A stretch of 38,214 nucleotides of DNA from assembly GCA_035620975.1 (NCBI GenBank), contig DASPFV010000240.1:1-38214 (forward strand). Direction: 5' to 3'. Every line of letters begins with the position of its first letter. The stretch's first letter is position 1. Positions 30,360-37,508 of this stretch are shown here, one piece after another. The translations under genes and the position numbers were made by a program. The notes under the pieces were generated by a model. That model had not been told where the DNA came from and did not search any database. It worked only from the letters and a program-made list of their open reading frames with translations. This DNA is from DASPFV01 sp035620975. GTDB taxonomy: Bacteria; Acidobacteriota; Vicinamibacteria; Vicinamibacterales; 2-12-FULL-66-21.

Positions 30360-31654
30360 GGCTCCGGCCTCCACGACGCCGCCGCGCGATGCCCGATGCG
30401 ACCGCGGTCTGCGATCCAGGCTTCGAGGCCTGGGATGAGGAGCCGCACGACGACGATGCCGGAGTCCGGCGGCGAGAAGTCGACCACGATCGCCTGCTGG
30501 ATGCCTGCCCGCCGCAGGCGCGCGAGGATCAGCTCGATGTCGGACAGCATGTCGCCGTGCTGGTGCTGTTCGATGGCCCGCCACGGGCGGAGGCAGGAAG
30601 ACGGCCGGTGCAGCCAGCGCCTGCGGTCGACGTGCGGCACGCGGCGGGTATGGACGACGACGCCCTTGGCACCGCCGTCGCCATGCGGCGGCGCGAGATC
30701 TTCGCGCACGCCCTGAATATCGCAGGCGCGTGACTGGGCCACCTCGGTCAGGGCGCGCGCGGCGGCGACCCGCAGGTCGGGATGAGCGCCGACGCCGAGA
30801 TGCGCCTGCGGGAACCCCGGCACCTCGTCCGCCGCGACCGAGGCGACCACGACCGGGATCCCGAGGTCGCTGGAAATGTCGCGCACGAGGGGATGGAGAT
30901 CGGCCGCCCGGAACTTCCGCAGCAGCTCTTCAACGGGCTCGCCGATGCCGGTGAGGTCGATGCACGGATGAAGATCCGCGTCATCGTCGAAGTCGTCGCC
31001 CGGATCGCGGCCGCGTGAGATTTCGACGAAGGCACGCCTGCGCCAATAGGAGCCCAGCTCCGCCAGCGTCCACGCATCGCGCTCCACCCATTCGCAGAGC
31101 GACTGTGCGATGGCTTCCTCGAGGCAGTTGCCCGCGGACATCCCGTGCGCCGTCGTGAGGGCGTGCGGCGAGCCATGCTCGAGATGGGTCCAGCAGTATC
31201 CGGCGGTTGCGGCCGGCACGAACGTGGGACACGCCGCGAGCAGGTCGAACCCCTCGATCCATTCATACGGCCGCGTGCGACTGTAGTCGTCAGACAGCGC
31301 CGTCACGATCTGCTCGGGGTCGGCGAGCCGCGAGTGTGCGCGTAACTCGATTGCGGAGGCCGTGATCGTTCCCGGGCGGGATCGGACCACGGCCTGACGC
31401 TCGATCGCTTCCATCACGGCACCGGCCCTGGCGTCCGCGTGGCGGCTGCCCTTGCCACTGTAGATGGTCAGGAAATCGCCGGATTTCGGGACAACCGAGC
31501 TCCAGACCGGGATGCCGATCCGGTCGAGCCCGGTGATGTCGCTGACGCGCGTGACTCCGAAACGCCTGGCCAGGGGACCCGCGCGGCGACACGTCTCTTC
31601 CGCAGCAACCGTCCGCGTCCCATGGGCTTTCGGCGAAGGCTGGAGCCGGATCAC
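30341..31654 (-). CDS. ycaO: YcaO-domain cyclodehydratase/thioamide synthase
   Basis: The 437-residue protein spans a full YcaO domain. ATP- and Mg-binding motifs are present: SGKG (66-69), MEAIER with Glu82 and Glu85, NCLEEAIAQSLCEWVERD with Glu180 and Glu191, and ALTEVAQSRACDIQGVRED with Gln307, Arg309 and Arg317. YcaO enzymes phosphorylate a peptide amide to make azolines, thioamides or amidines. The start is taken as GTG at 31654, which overlaps the TGA of the precursor gene (GTGA) and leaves the usual few residues before the conserved SPK...GTRTVAAEET opening. It ends in RPEPWPPRR, which contains a PxPxP pattern like that of azoline-forming YcaOs, yet the partner is TfuA and no E1-like protein is seen. 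Confidence 0.93.
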   Translation of the reverse strand: MIRLQPSPKAHGTRTVAAEETCRRAGPLARRFGVTRVSDITGLDRIGIPVWSSVVPKSGDFLTIYSGKGSRHADARAGAVMEAIERQAVVRSRPGTITASAIELRAHSRLADPEQIVTALSDDYSRTRPYEWIEGFDLLAACPTFVPAATAGYCWTHLEHGSPHALTTAHGMSAGNCLEEAIAQSLCEWVERDAWTLAELGSYWRRRAFVEISRGRDPGDDFDDDADLHPCIDLTGIGEPVEELLRKFRAADLHPLVRDISSDLGIPVVVASVAADEVPGFPQAHLGVGAHPDLRVAAARALTEVAQSRACDIQGVREDLAPPHGDGGAKGVVVHTRRVPHVDRRRWLHRPSSCLRPWRAIEQHQHGDMLSDIELILARLRRAGIQQAIVVDFSPPDSGIVVVRLLIPGLEAWIADRGRIGHRAAASWRPEPWPPRR

Positions 31655-31977
31655 TTGCTTCGGTTGACTGGAACCGGCACGCCTGCGGCCGATTGAGCCG
31701 TCGGCACCGGCACCCCCTGCGCCGCCGAGGACGTGGTCGGCACGGGCACGGCCTGCGCGGCCCCGCCGCCGAGCCGGGACGCGACGAACTTCTGGACGTC
31801 GCCTGCCGACGTGCCTTGTCCGATGGCAGCCGCGGCTTCGTCGAACGAAGGCATGCACCGCCGCACGACGTCCTGTTGCGCGGGATTCAGCGTGTGGAAG
31901 AATCCGTAGTACTTCCTCAGCAGATCGCTCGTGTCGTCGTCGGACAGGCCGATAGCTTGCGTGATGTTGGCATCCAT
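31651..31977 (-). CDS. Candidate RiPP precursor peptide with three VPVP core repeats
   Basis: The 108-residue peptide has a hydrophilic, probably helical N-terminal part (residues 1-70; LSDDDTSDLLRKYYGFF, NPAQQDVVRR, SAGDVQKFVASRLG) that I take as the leader, then GGG and three imperfect repeats: GAAQAVPVPTTS (72-83), SAAQGVPVPTAQ (84-95) and SAAGVPVPVNRSK (96-108). The only cysteine (Cys41) is in the leader, so azole formation in the repeats could use only Ser or Thr; backbone thioamidation is the other option. It has an excellent Shine-Dalgarno (GGAGGAA, five bases before ATG) and a GTGA overlap with ycaO. I do not recognise the leader family. Its place before ycaO and tfuA, the strong translation signal and the repeats are the grounds for calling it the substrate. 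Confidence 0.82.
   Translation of the reverse strand: MDANITQAIGLSDDDTSDLLRKYYGFFHTLNPAQQDVVRRCMPSFDEAAAAIGQGTSAGDVQKFVASRLGGGAAQAVPVPTTSSAAQGVPVPTAQSAAGVPVPVNRSK
31657..31764 (-). repeat. Three core-peptide repeat units of about 36 bp
   Basis: Units at 31764-31729, 31728-31693 and 31692-31657 encode the (S/G)AAQ(A/G)VPVP repeats of the candidate precursor. The first two are exactly 12 codons apart; the third lacks the Gln codon. Confidence 0.8.
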
Positions 31978-31982
31978 GCGCG

Positions 31983-31989
31983 TTCCTCC
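31983..31989 (-). promoter_or_regulatory. Strong ribosome binding site of the precursor gene
   Basis: On the minus strand GGAGGAA lies five bases before the ATG at 31977. It is the best Shine-Dalgarno in the cassette; ycaO has none and depends on overlap coupling. This would yield precursor in excess over the enzymes. Confidence 0.75.
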
Positions 31990-32039
31990 AGACCACGGAC
32001 GAACACAGACCGTCTCGCCGCGGACGAAATGTCGGGGAC

Positions 32040-34481
32040 TCATGGTATGGCCAATCCAAGACTCTGGACAAGCGCCGAGAAGCGCGGGTCGTCGCGGACG
32101 GCATCGAAGCGCGCGTCCACGCCCAGGTGAAGGGACTGGAAGTCCCGCTCGGCCACGCATCGCGTGAGTTCCCGCATGGCGGCATCGGATCGGCTGAGCT
32201 CGATGTGGATGGCGGCGATCACGCAGCCGGACACGTACGATCGCGCGGCCGCGCGCTCGAGCTGATCGGCGATGCGCGAGGCGATGGTCGTGTCGCCCAT
32301 CTGCGCGTGCAGACGGCCCAGCGATCCGAGGACGGTCAACTGGCTCTGATCGAGCGCTTCCGGATGGTCTGCCCAAAGTTTCGCCTCCGGCACCACGTCA
32401 AGGATGGCCGCGGCCGCTTCCGCGTGTCTTCCCAACCCCGCGAGGTTGAAGCTCCGTTCGAGGGCGATCTCGACCGGCAGGAACCCCGGGGCGACCTCGT
32501 CGAGCAGCGCGAGCGCCTTCTCGTAATGGCGCGCCATGTACAGGACGTGCACCTGGACGAGCTTGCGGATCTCCGACGCGGGCTCCAGATCGATCGCGCG
32601 CTGGATCTCGATCATCGCCTCGTCGAAGCGCTTGAGCGGTGTGAGCACGACGATGGAGAGGTACGCATGCGGTTCGGCGAGGTTCGGGTTGAGCTCGATG
32701 GCGCGGCGGAAGGACTTTTCCGCCTGCGCCCAATCGTGTTCGCTGAACACGACGGCAAACCCGTAGGCGGTGTGTGCCTCGGCAATCGTGGGGTCGAGCT
32801 CCAGCGCCCGCCGCGCGGCCGTCTTCGCCTGCTCGAGCGCGGTGACCGGAGGCTGCGACCCGAAGTTCGCAATCAGGGCATAGGCCTCGCCGATCCCTGC
32901 ATAGGCAGCGGCAAACTCTCGATCGATTGAGGTGGCCTGCGAGAAATACAGTATGGCTCTGCGCAGGTTGTCCATCGTCCTCAGGCCGACTTCGTAGCGG
33001 CCCTTCACATAGAGCTCGTAGGCACCCGCATTCGCGGGCGGCTTGCGCCTGACCGGGGTGATCCCGATCTGCTCGGCGAGGTCGCTCGAGATCCGCTGCT
33101 GCAGGTCGAGCAGGCCGCCGGGATTCTCGTAGCGATGTCGCCATAGAACCGTGCCTTCTCGATCGACCAGTTCGACGTCGGCCTGGAGTCTTCCGTTCAC
33201 CTGCTCCAGACGGCCGGTGAAGACCGCATCGACACCAGACTCTGTGGCGGCGGATCGAAAGTCGCGCTGCACCGGATCCCAGCCGCGAATCGAGCCTCGC
33301 AACGGTACCCGCAGCCCCGGCGCGCCGGAGAAATCACGGTGCACGGAATCGGGCAGGCCGACGGCAATGTAGTCGAGGTCGGGGACGCCGGATTCGTTGG
33401 CGAAGGGCAGAATGGCGAGGGACTCGATCGCCGCGCCCGCGTAACGGTCCCGGTACAGGAAGGCGGCGGCGACGGCGATTGAAATCACCACCGCCGCCCA
33501 CCACCAGCGCCGGATCGCGGGTTCCCGGCGGGCCGATCGCGCGGGCGCGGGCCGGATCACAGTGACGTCCGCCGCGTCACTCGATGCTTCCGCAATGCGT
33601 GCCAATCCCCCGGAGGATGGCTGACCGAGTGCTCCCCGCACGTCGTCGAGCATTGCGCTGGCGCTCGCGTATCGCGCGAGCGGGTCCGGCTGGAGCGCCC
33701 TGGTGATGACGCGTTCCAGCCACGGCGGGCAATCGGGCCGCAGCTGCAGCACCGGATCGAACCTGCCCTCGAGAAGCGCGTGCACGGCGCTCAAGCCGGA
33801 GCCGCGAAAGGGTCTTCGTCCGGACACCATTTCGTACAGGATCACGCCGAGCGAGAACACGTCGGAGGACGGCCCGACCGGATCCCCCCGGGCCTGCTCC
33901 GGGGACATGTAGGCAATCGTCCCCATCACGAGTCCTTCGGCGGTGAGGGCCTGTTCGGTTTCCGCGTACTCGGCGGCGCGCAGCTTGGCCAGGCCGAAGT
34001 CGAGGATCTTCAGCGCGCCGTCATCGCGGATCATCACATTTCCGGGCTTGAGGTCCCGGTGCACCAGTCCTGCTCGATGCGCGACGCTCATGCCCTCCAG
34101 CAGCTGCACCGCGTACGCGGTGATGCGATCGAGGTTTAGGCCGCCCGGCGGCAGGCTCTCGGCGAGCGAGCGGCCGTGGACCAGCTCCATCGCGATGAAG
34201 TCCACATCCTCGTCGGAATCGATCTCGTAGATGGTGACGATGTTGGCGTGCGAGAGCGCCGAGGCGGCGCGGGCCTCTCGGAGAAACCGCTGGCGGCGCG
34301 CGTCGTCGCCGAGCTGGCCGGGGGGCAGGACCTTGAGCGCCACGTCGCGCTCCAGGCGGACGTCGTGCGCCCGGTACACCATGCCCATTCCGCCATGACC
34401 GAGCAGATCGGTCACCAGGTACTGGTGCAGCTGACGCCCGATGAGAGATTCACCGGCCGACTCCACAGGTGTCGAGAACAT
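32040..34481 (-). CDS. Membrane Ser/Thr protein kinase with TPR repeats
   Basis: The 813-residue protein has a PknB-like kinase domain (about residues 18-285): LGHGGMGMVYRAHD P-loop, Lys50 in VALKVL, catalytic HRDLKPGN (Asp143), DFG (Asp161) and YMSPEQARGD. One membrane span follows (326-343, WWWAAVVISIAVAAAFLY), then a TolB-N/FlgO-like region (SLAILPFANES to VFTGRLEQVNGRLQADVELVD, about 352-440) and tetratricopeptide repeats (about 470-780; AYELYVKGRYE, EFAAAYAGIGEAYALIA, AEKSFRRAIELNPNLAEPHAYL). The kinase is cytoplasmic and the repeats are likely periplasmic, a common acidobacterial design. The ATG at 34481 precedes the family start. It ends 62 bp before the RiPP precursor gene on the same strand, so it may be part of that operon. 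Confidence 0.9.
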   Translation of the reverse strand: MFSTPVESAGESLIGRQLHQYLVTDLLGHGGMGMVYRAHDVRLERDVALKVLPPGQLGDDARRQRFLREARAASALSHANIVTIYEIDSDEDVDFIAMELVHGRSLAESLPPGGLNLDRITAYAVQLLEGMSVAHRAGLVHRDLKPGNVMIRDDGALKILDFGLAKLRAAEYAETEQALTAEGLVMGTIAYMSPEQARGDPVGPSSDVFSLGVILYEMVSGRRPFRGSGLSAVHALLEGRFDPVLQLRPDCPPWLERVITRALQPDPLARYASASAMLDDVRGALGQPSSGGLARIAEASSDAADVTVIRPAPARSARREPAIRRWWWAAVVISIAVAAAFLYRDRYAGAAIESLAILPFANESGVPDLDYIAVGLPDSVHRDFSGAPGLRVPLRGSIRGWDPVQRDFRSAATESGVDAVFTGRLEQVNGRLQADVELVDREGTVLWRHRYENPGGLLDLQQRISSDLAEQIGITPVRRKPPANAGAYELYVKGRYEVGLRTMDNLRRAILYFSQATSIDREFAAAYAGIGEAYALIANFGSQPPVTALEQAKTAARRALELDPTIAEAHTAYGFAVVFSEHDWAQAEKSFRRAIELNPNLAEPHAYLSIVVLTPLKRFDEAMIEIQRAIDLEPASEIRKLVQVHVLYMARHYEKALALLDEVAPGFLPVEIALERSFNLAGLGRHAEAAAAILDVVPEAKLWADHPEALDQSQLTVLGSLGRLHAQMGDTTIASRIADQLERAAARSYVSGCVIAAIHIELSRSDAAMRELTRCVAERDFQSLHLGVDARFDAVRDDPRFSALVQSLGLAIP

Positions 34482-34531
34482 ATCAGAAATGGCGCCGCTC
34501 CGATGCCGGCTGGTGCGGCGTGTCGCGACGT

Positions 34532-34561
34532 CTGGCACGCCCCGTCCGGCCGTGTCAGAAT
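34532..34561 (+). promoter_or_regulatory. Candidate promoter of the PD40 kinase (CTGGCA-18-CAGAAT)
   Basis: CTGGCA at 34532-34537 and CAGAAT at 34556-34561 are separated by 18 bases. The predicted start near 34568 is four bases before the ATG at 34572, another near-leaderless arrangement, and argues against the ATG at 34560. Confidence 0.4.
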
Positions 34562-34571
34562 GACCGGCGCG

Positions 34572-37301
34572 ATGACGCTCGCGCCCGGCGTGCGGCTCGG
34601 TGCCTACGAGATCCTCGCGCCCATCGGCGCGGGTGGGATGGGCGAGGTCTACAAGGCGCGGGACACGCGGTTGCGTCGGGAGGTCGCGCTGAAGGTGCTG
34701 CCGGACGCCTTGGCGCTCGACCGCGACCGGCTCGCGCGGTTCACAAGGGAAGCCCAGACGCTCGCGTCGCTGAACCATCCGAACATCGCGCAGATCTTCG
34801 GGCTCGAGGACGCGTCGGCCGCCACGCCCGGACGCCCGGCCGTGCACGCGCTGGCGATGGAGTTGGTCGCCGGCTCGACGCTCGAGCATCTCCTCGCATC
34901 CGGCAGCCATCGCCTCGACACGGGTCGTGCGGTCGCGATCGCGCGCCAGATTGCGGATGCCCTCGCCGCCGCGCACGAGAAAGCCATCATTCATCGCGAT
35001 CTCAAGCCTGGGAACGTGATGGTCACCGCCGACGGCACCGTGAAGGTGCTCGACTTCGGGCTCGCCAAGGCGCTCGCGCCGGAGGGCGCCGGAGAGGCCG
35101 AAGGGGGCTTGAACACGCCCGCTCCGTTCGCCGAATCGCCCACGCTCACGTCGCCCGCGATGACCGCGCACGGCGTGCTCCTCGGCACCGCCGCCTACAT
35201 GTCGCCAGAGCAGGCCTGCGGACGCCCGGTGGACGCGCGTACTGACGTGTGGGCGTTTGGGTGCGTGCTCTACGAGATGCTCGCGGGGCGGCGGGCGTTC
35301 GCAGCGCCAACCGTCACTGACACGCTCGCTTCCGTCTTGCGCGACGAGCCGGACTGGACGCGGCTGCCGGCCGGCCTGCCGCCGGCGATCCGCTGGATCA
35401 TCGAGCGTTGTCTCCAGAAGGACGTGCGCCGCCGTCTCCAGCATCTCGGCGACGTCCGGCTCATGCTCGACGACGAGCGATTCGCCATGGATCTGACCGC
35501 GCAGGCCGCCGCGGCGAGGCAGGCGGGACGGCGCGTCGCCTCGCGTACCGGTTGGGTCGCCGCAGGCCTCGCGACGCTTGCGCTCGCGGGCACGGGGAGC
35601 GTCGCGTGGCGGCACTGGCAAGAGGCCCCTTACGCGTCGAAGCCGGTCCATTTCACCGTCCATCCGCCAGAGGGCATGACGTTCAGCCAGCAGTTGCAGC
35701 TCGCCGTCTCGCCCGACGGCACGCAGATCGCGTTCACGGCGGCAATCGGCGCCGTTTCGACGCTGTGGGTTCGTCCCACACAGTCGCTGACAGCCCGTTC
35801 GCTCGCCGGCACGGAAGGCGCGACGCTGCCTTTCTGGTCGCCGGACAGCCGGTCGATCGGGTTCTTCAGCGGAGGCAAGCTGCAGATTGTCGGCATCGAC
35901 GGCGGATTGCCCAGGCTCGTGTGTACCGTAGCGACGGGACGGGGCGGCACTTGGAACGGCGACGGCGTGATCGTGTTCGCGCACGGCCCCGATTCGCCGC
36001 TGCTCAGGGTCGACGCGGCGGGAGGAACGCCCACGCCGGTCACGCAACTCGACCCGCCGCGCGAGAACTCCCACCGGATGCCGTCGTTTCTGCCTGACGG
36101 CCGACGATTCGTCTTCCTCGCGGGAGGCCAGGCCCCGGCCGGCGGCATCGGCTGGCAGATCAAGCTGGGGTCGCTCGACAGCCCCGGCACGACGAAGATC
36201 GTCGACGCGGCCATCGGCAGCTCGCCGGTCGTGAGCGCGGGACACCTGCTCTTCAGCCGCGACGAATCGCTCATGGCGCTGGCCTTCGACGCGAACCGCG
36301 GCATCGCCACGGGTGCGCCGTTCGCCGTGGCGAACCAGCCGTTTTCAACGTCGTATGCGAGCCGCGCCTCGTTCAGCGCCTCCTCAGACGGCCTGCTCGC
36401 CTTCATGGCGCCCGCCGACGCCAGCCGTCGTCTCGTCTGGATCGACCGCGCCGGCGGGCAGACGCTCGTGCCTGGCGAGGCCGCGGTGTACCTCGGCGTC
36501 TCGCTTTCGCCAGACGAGCGCCGAGCCGCGGCCTCTATCGAGGTCAGTCGTCCGACCACACGCGACATCTGGGCGATCGATCTCGCCGACGGCCGGCGCT
36601 CCAGACTCACCGTGGATCCGACCGACGACAACAACCCGCTGTGGTCGCCGGATGGAGCGGTGGTCCACTACTCGTCATCCCGCAACGGAGCCGCCAACCT
36701 GTTCCGCCGGTCCGCCGACGGCAAGGGTCCCGAAGAGCTGCTCCAGCCGTCGGACCGCTCGCAGGTCGCGACAGATCTCTCGACGGACGGCCGCCTGCTG
36801 ATCTACACGCAAGCGACCGAGACGGGCAGCGATATCTGGGCGCTCCCCCTGACGGGGGATCGCAAGCCCGTGCCGCTCCTGCAGGGGCCGTCCGTGAAGA
36901 CGAATGGCACGCTTTCGCCCGATCGGCGATGGCTCGCGTATCAGTCGAACGAGTCGGGACGCGACGAAGTGTACGTGCAGGCCTATCCAGGCGCGGGCAG
37001 GAGCGAGCGCGTCTCCCCCAACGGCGGCTCGAGCCCACGGTGGCGGGCAGATGGCAAGGAGCTGTTCTACATCGAGGCGGGGTCACTCATGGCGGTACCG
37101 GTCGACGCCTCGGGCGCACCCGCGGCGGCCGCGGCGCGGGCGCTGTTTCCGATGCCGGTGTTGCAGGCCACTGGAGCACAACAGTTGTCGATCTACGACG
37201 TCTCCCGCGACGGCCAGCGGTTCCTGACGATGGTCGCCGACAGTGTTCCAGACACGCGCCCGTTCATCGTCATGACGGACTGGCGGAGCGCGATCCGATA
37301 G
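34572..37301 (+). CDS. Membrane Ser/Thr protein kinase with PD40/TolB propeller
   Basis: The 909-residue protein has a PknB-like kinase domain (about residues 8-300): IGAGGMGEVYKARD, Lys41 in VALKVLP, HRDLKPGN (Asp143), DFG (Asp161) and YMSPEQACGRPVDARTDVWAFG. A membrane span lies at about 328-346 (VAAGLATLALAGTGSVAW). The C-terminal part is a set of PD40/WD40-like blades (LAVSPDGTQIAFTA, PFWSPDSRSIGFFSG, PLWSPDGAVVHYSSSRNGAANLFR, RWRADGKELFYIEAG), likely a periplasmic propeller that senses a ligand or protein. Such fusions are frequent in Acidobacteriota. The ATG at 34572 is chosen by kinase-family length and promoter position; an in-frame ATG at 34560 adds four residues. It is head-to-head with the TPR kinase. 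Confidence 0.92.
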   Translation: MTLAPGVRLGAYEILAPIGAGGMGEVYKARDTRLRREVALKVLPDALALDRDRLARFTREAQTLASLNHPNIAQIFGLEDASAATPGRPAVHALAMELVAGSTLEHLLASGSHRLDTGRAVAIARQIADALAAAHEKAIIHRDLKPGNVMVTADGTVKVLDFGLAKALAPEGAGEAEGGLNTPAPFAESPTLTSPAMTAHGVLLGTAAYMSPEQACGRPVDARTDVWAFGCVLYEMLAGRRAFAAPTVTDTLASVLRDEPDWTRLPAGLPPAIRWIIERCLQKDVRRRLQHLGDVRLMLDDERFAMDLTAQAAAARQAGRRVASRTGWVAAGLATLALAGTGSVAWRHWQEAPYASKPVHFTVHPPEGMTFSQQLQLAVSPDGTQIAFTAAIGAVSTLWVRPTQSLTARSLAGTEGATLPFWSPDSRSIGFFSGGKLQIVGIDGGLPRLVCTVATGRGGTWNGDGVIVFAHGPDSPLLRVDAAGGTPTPVTQLDPPRENSHRMPSFLPDGRRFVFLAGGQAPAGGIGWQIKLGSLDSPGTTKIVDAAIGSSPVVSAGHLLFSRDESLMALAFDANRGIATGAPFAVANQPFSTSYASRASFSASSDGLLAFMAPADASRRLVWIDRAGGQTLVPGEAAVYLGVSLSPDERRAAASIEVSRPTTRDIWAIDLADGRRSRLTVDPTDDNNPLWSPDGAVVHYSSSRNGAANLFRRSADGKGPEELLQPSDRSQVATDLSTDGRLLIYTQATETGSDIWALPLTGDRKPVPLLQGPSVKTNGTLSPDRRWLAYQSNESGRDEVYVQAYPGAGRSERVSPNGGSSPRWRADGKELFYIEAGSLMAVPVDASGAPAAAAARALFPMPVLQATGAQQLSIYDVSRDGQRFLTMVADSVPDTRPFIVMTDWRSAIR

Positions 37302-37508
37302 ACAGCAACGCCTCTCGCTCATCACGCAGCCGCACTCACCTCCAATCGTCGATCTGGGCGTTCACGCGGTCGCGTCGAATGGCCCCGATGCGCGCGGCGC
37401 CGATAGCTAGCTAAAGCTAACCAGGAGACCGGCGCCATCGAGCGCCTCGGGAAGCGGGGTGCGACGTGGCAAAGTCGCGCGGAGGCCGGACGCTTCGCAG
37501 CAGGGCTG
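37302..37508. other. Convergent intergenic region with a possible gene remnant
   Basis: No gene is seen in these 207 bases. On the minus strand a short frame ending near 37340 reads AIGAARIGAIRRDRVNAQID followed by DWR and a stop, which looks protein-like, but stops lie just upstream in the same frame around TTAGCTTTAGCTAGC. GGCGCC words flank that A/T-richer patch (37397 and 37432) and could pair. A decayed gene end or a terminator are both possible. Confidence 0.35.

Noticed and set aside
34560..34571. ATG at 34560 as the PD40 kinase start
   Set aside because: It overlaps the predicted -10 box and adds only four residues; the ATG at 34572 fits the family N-terminus better.
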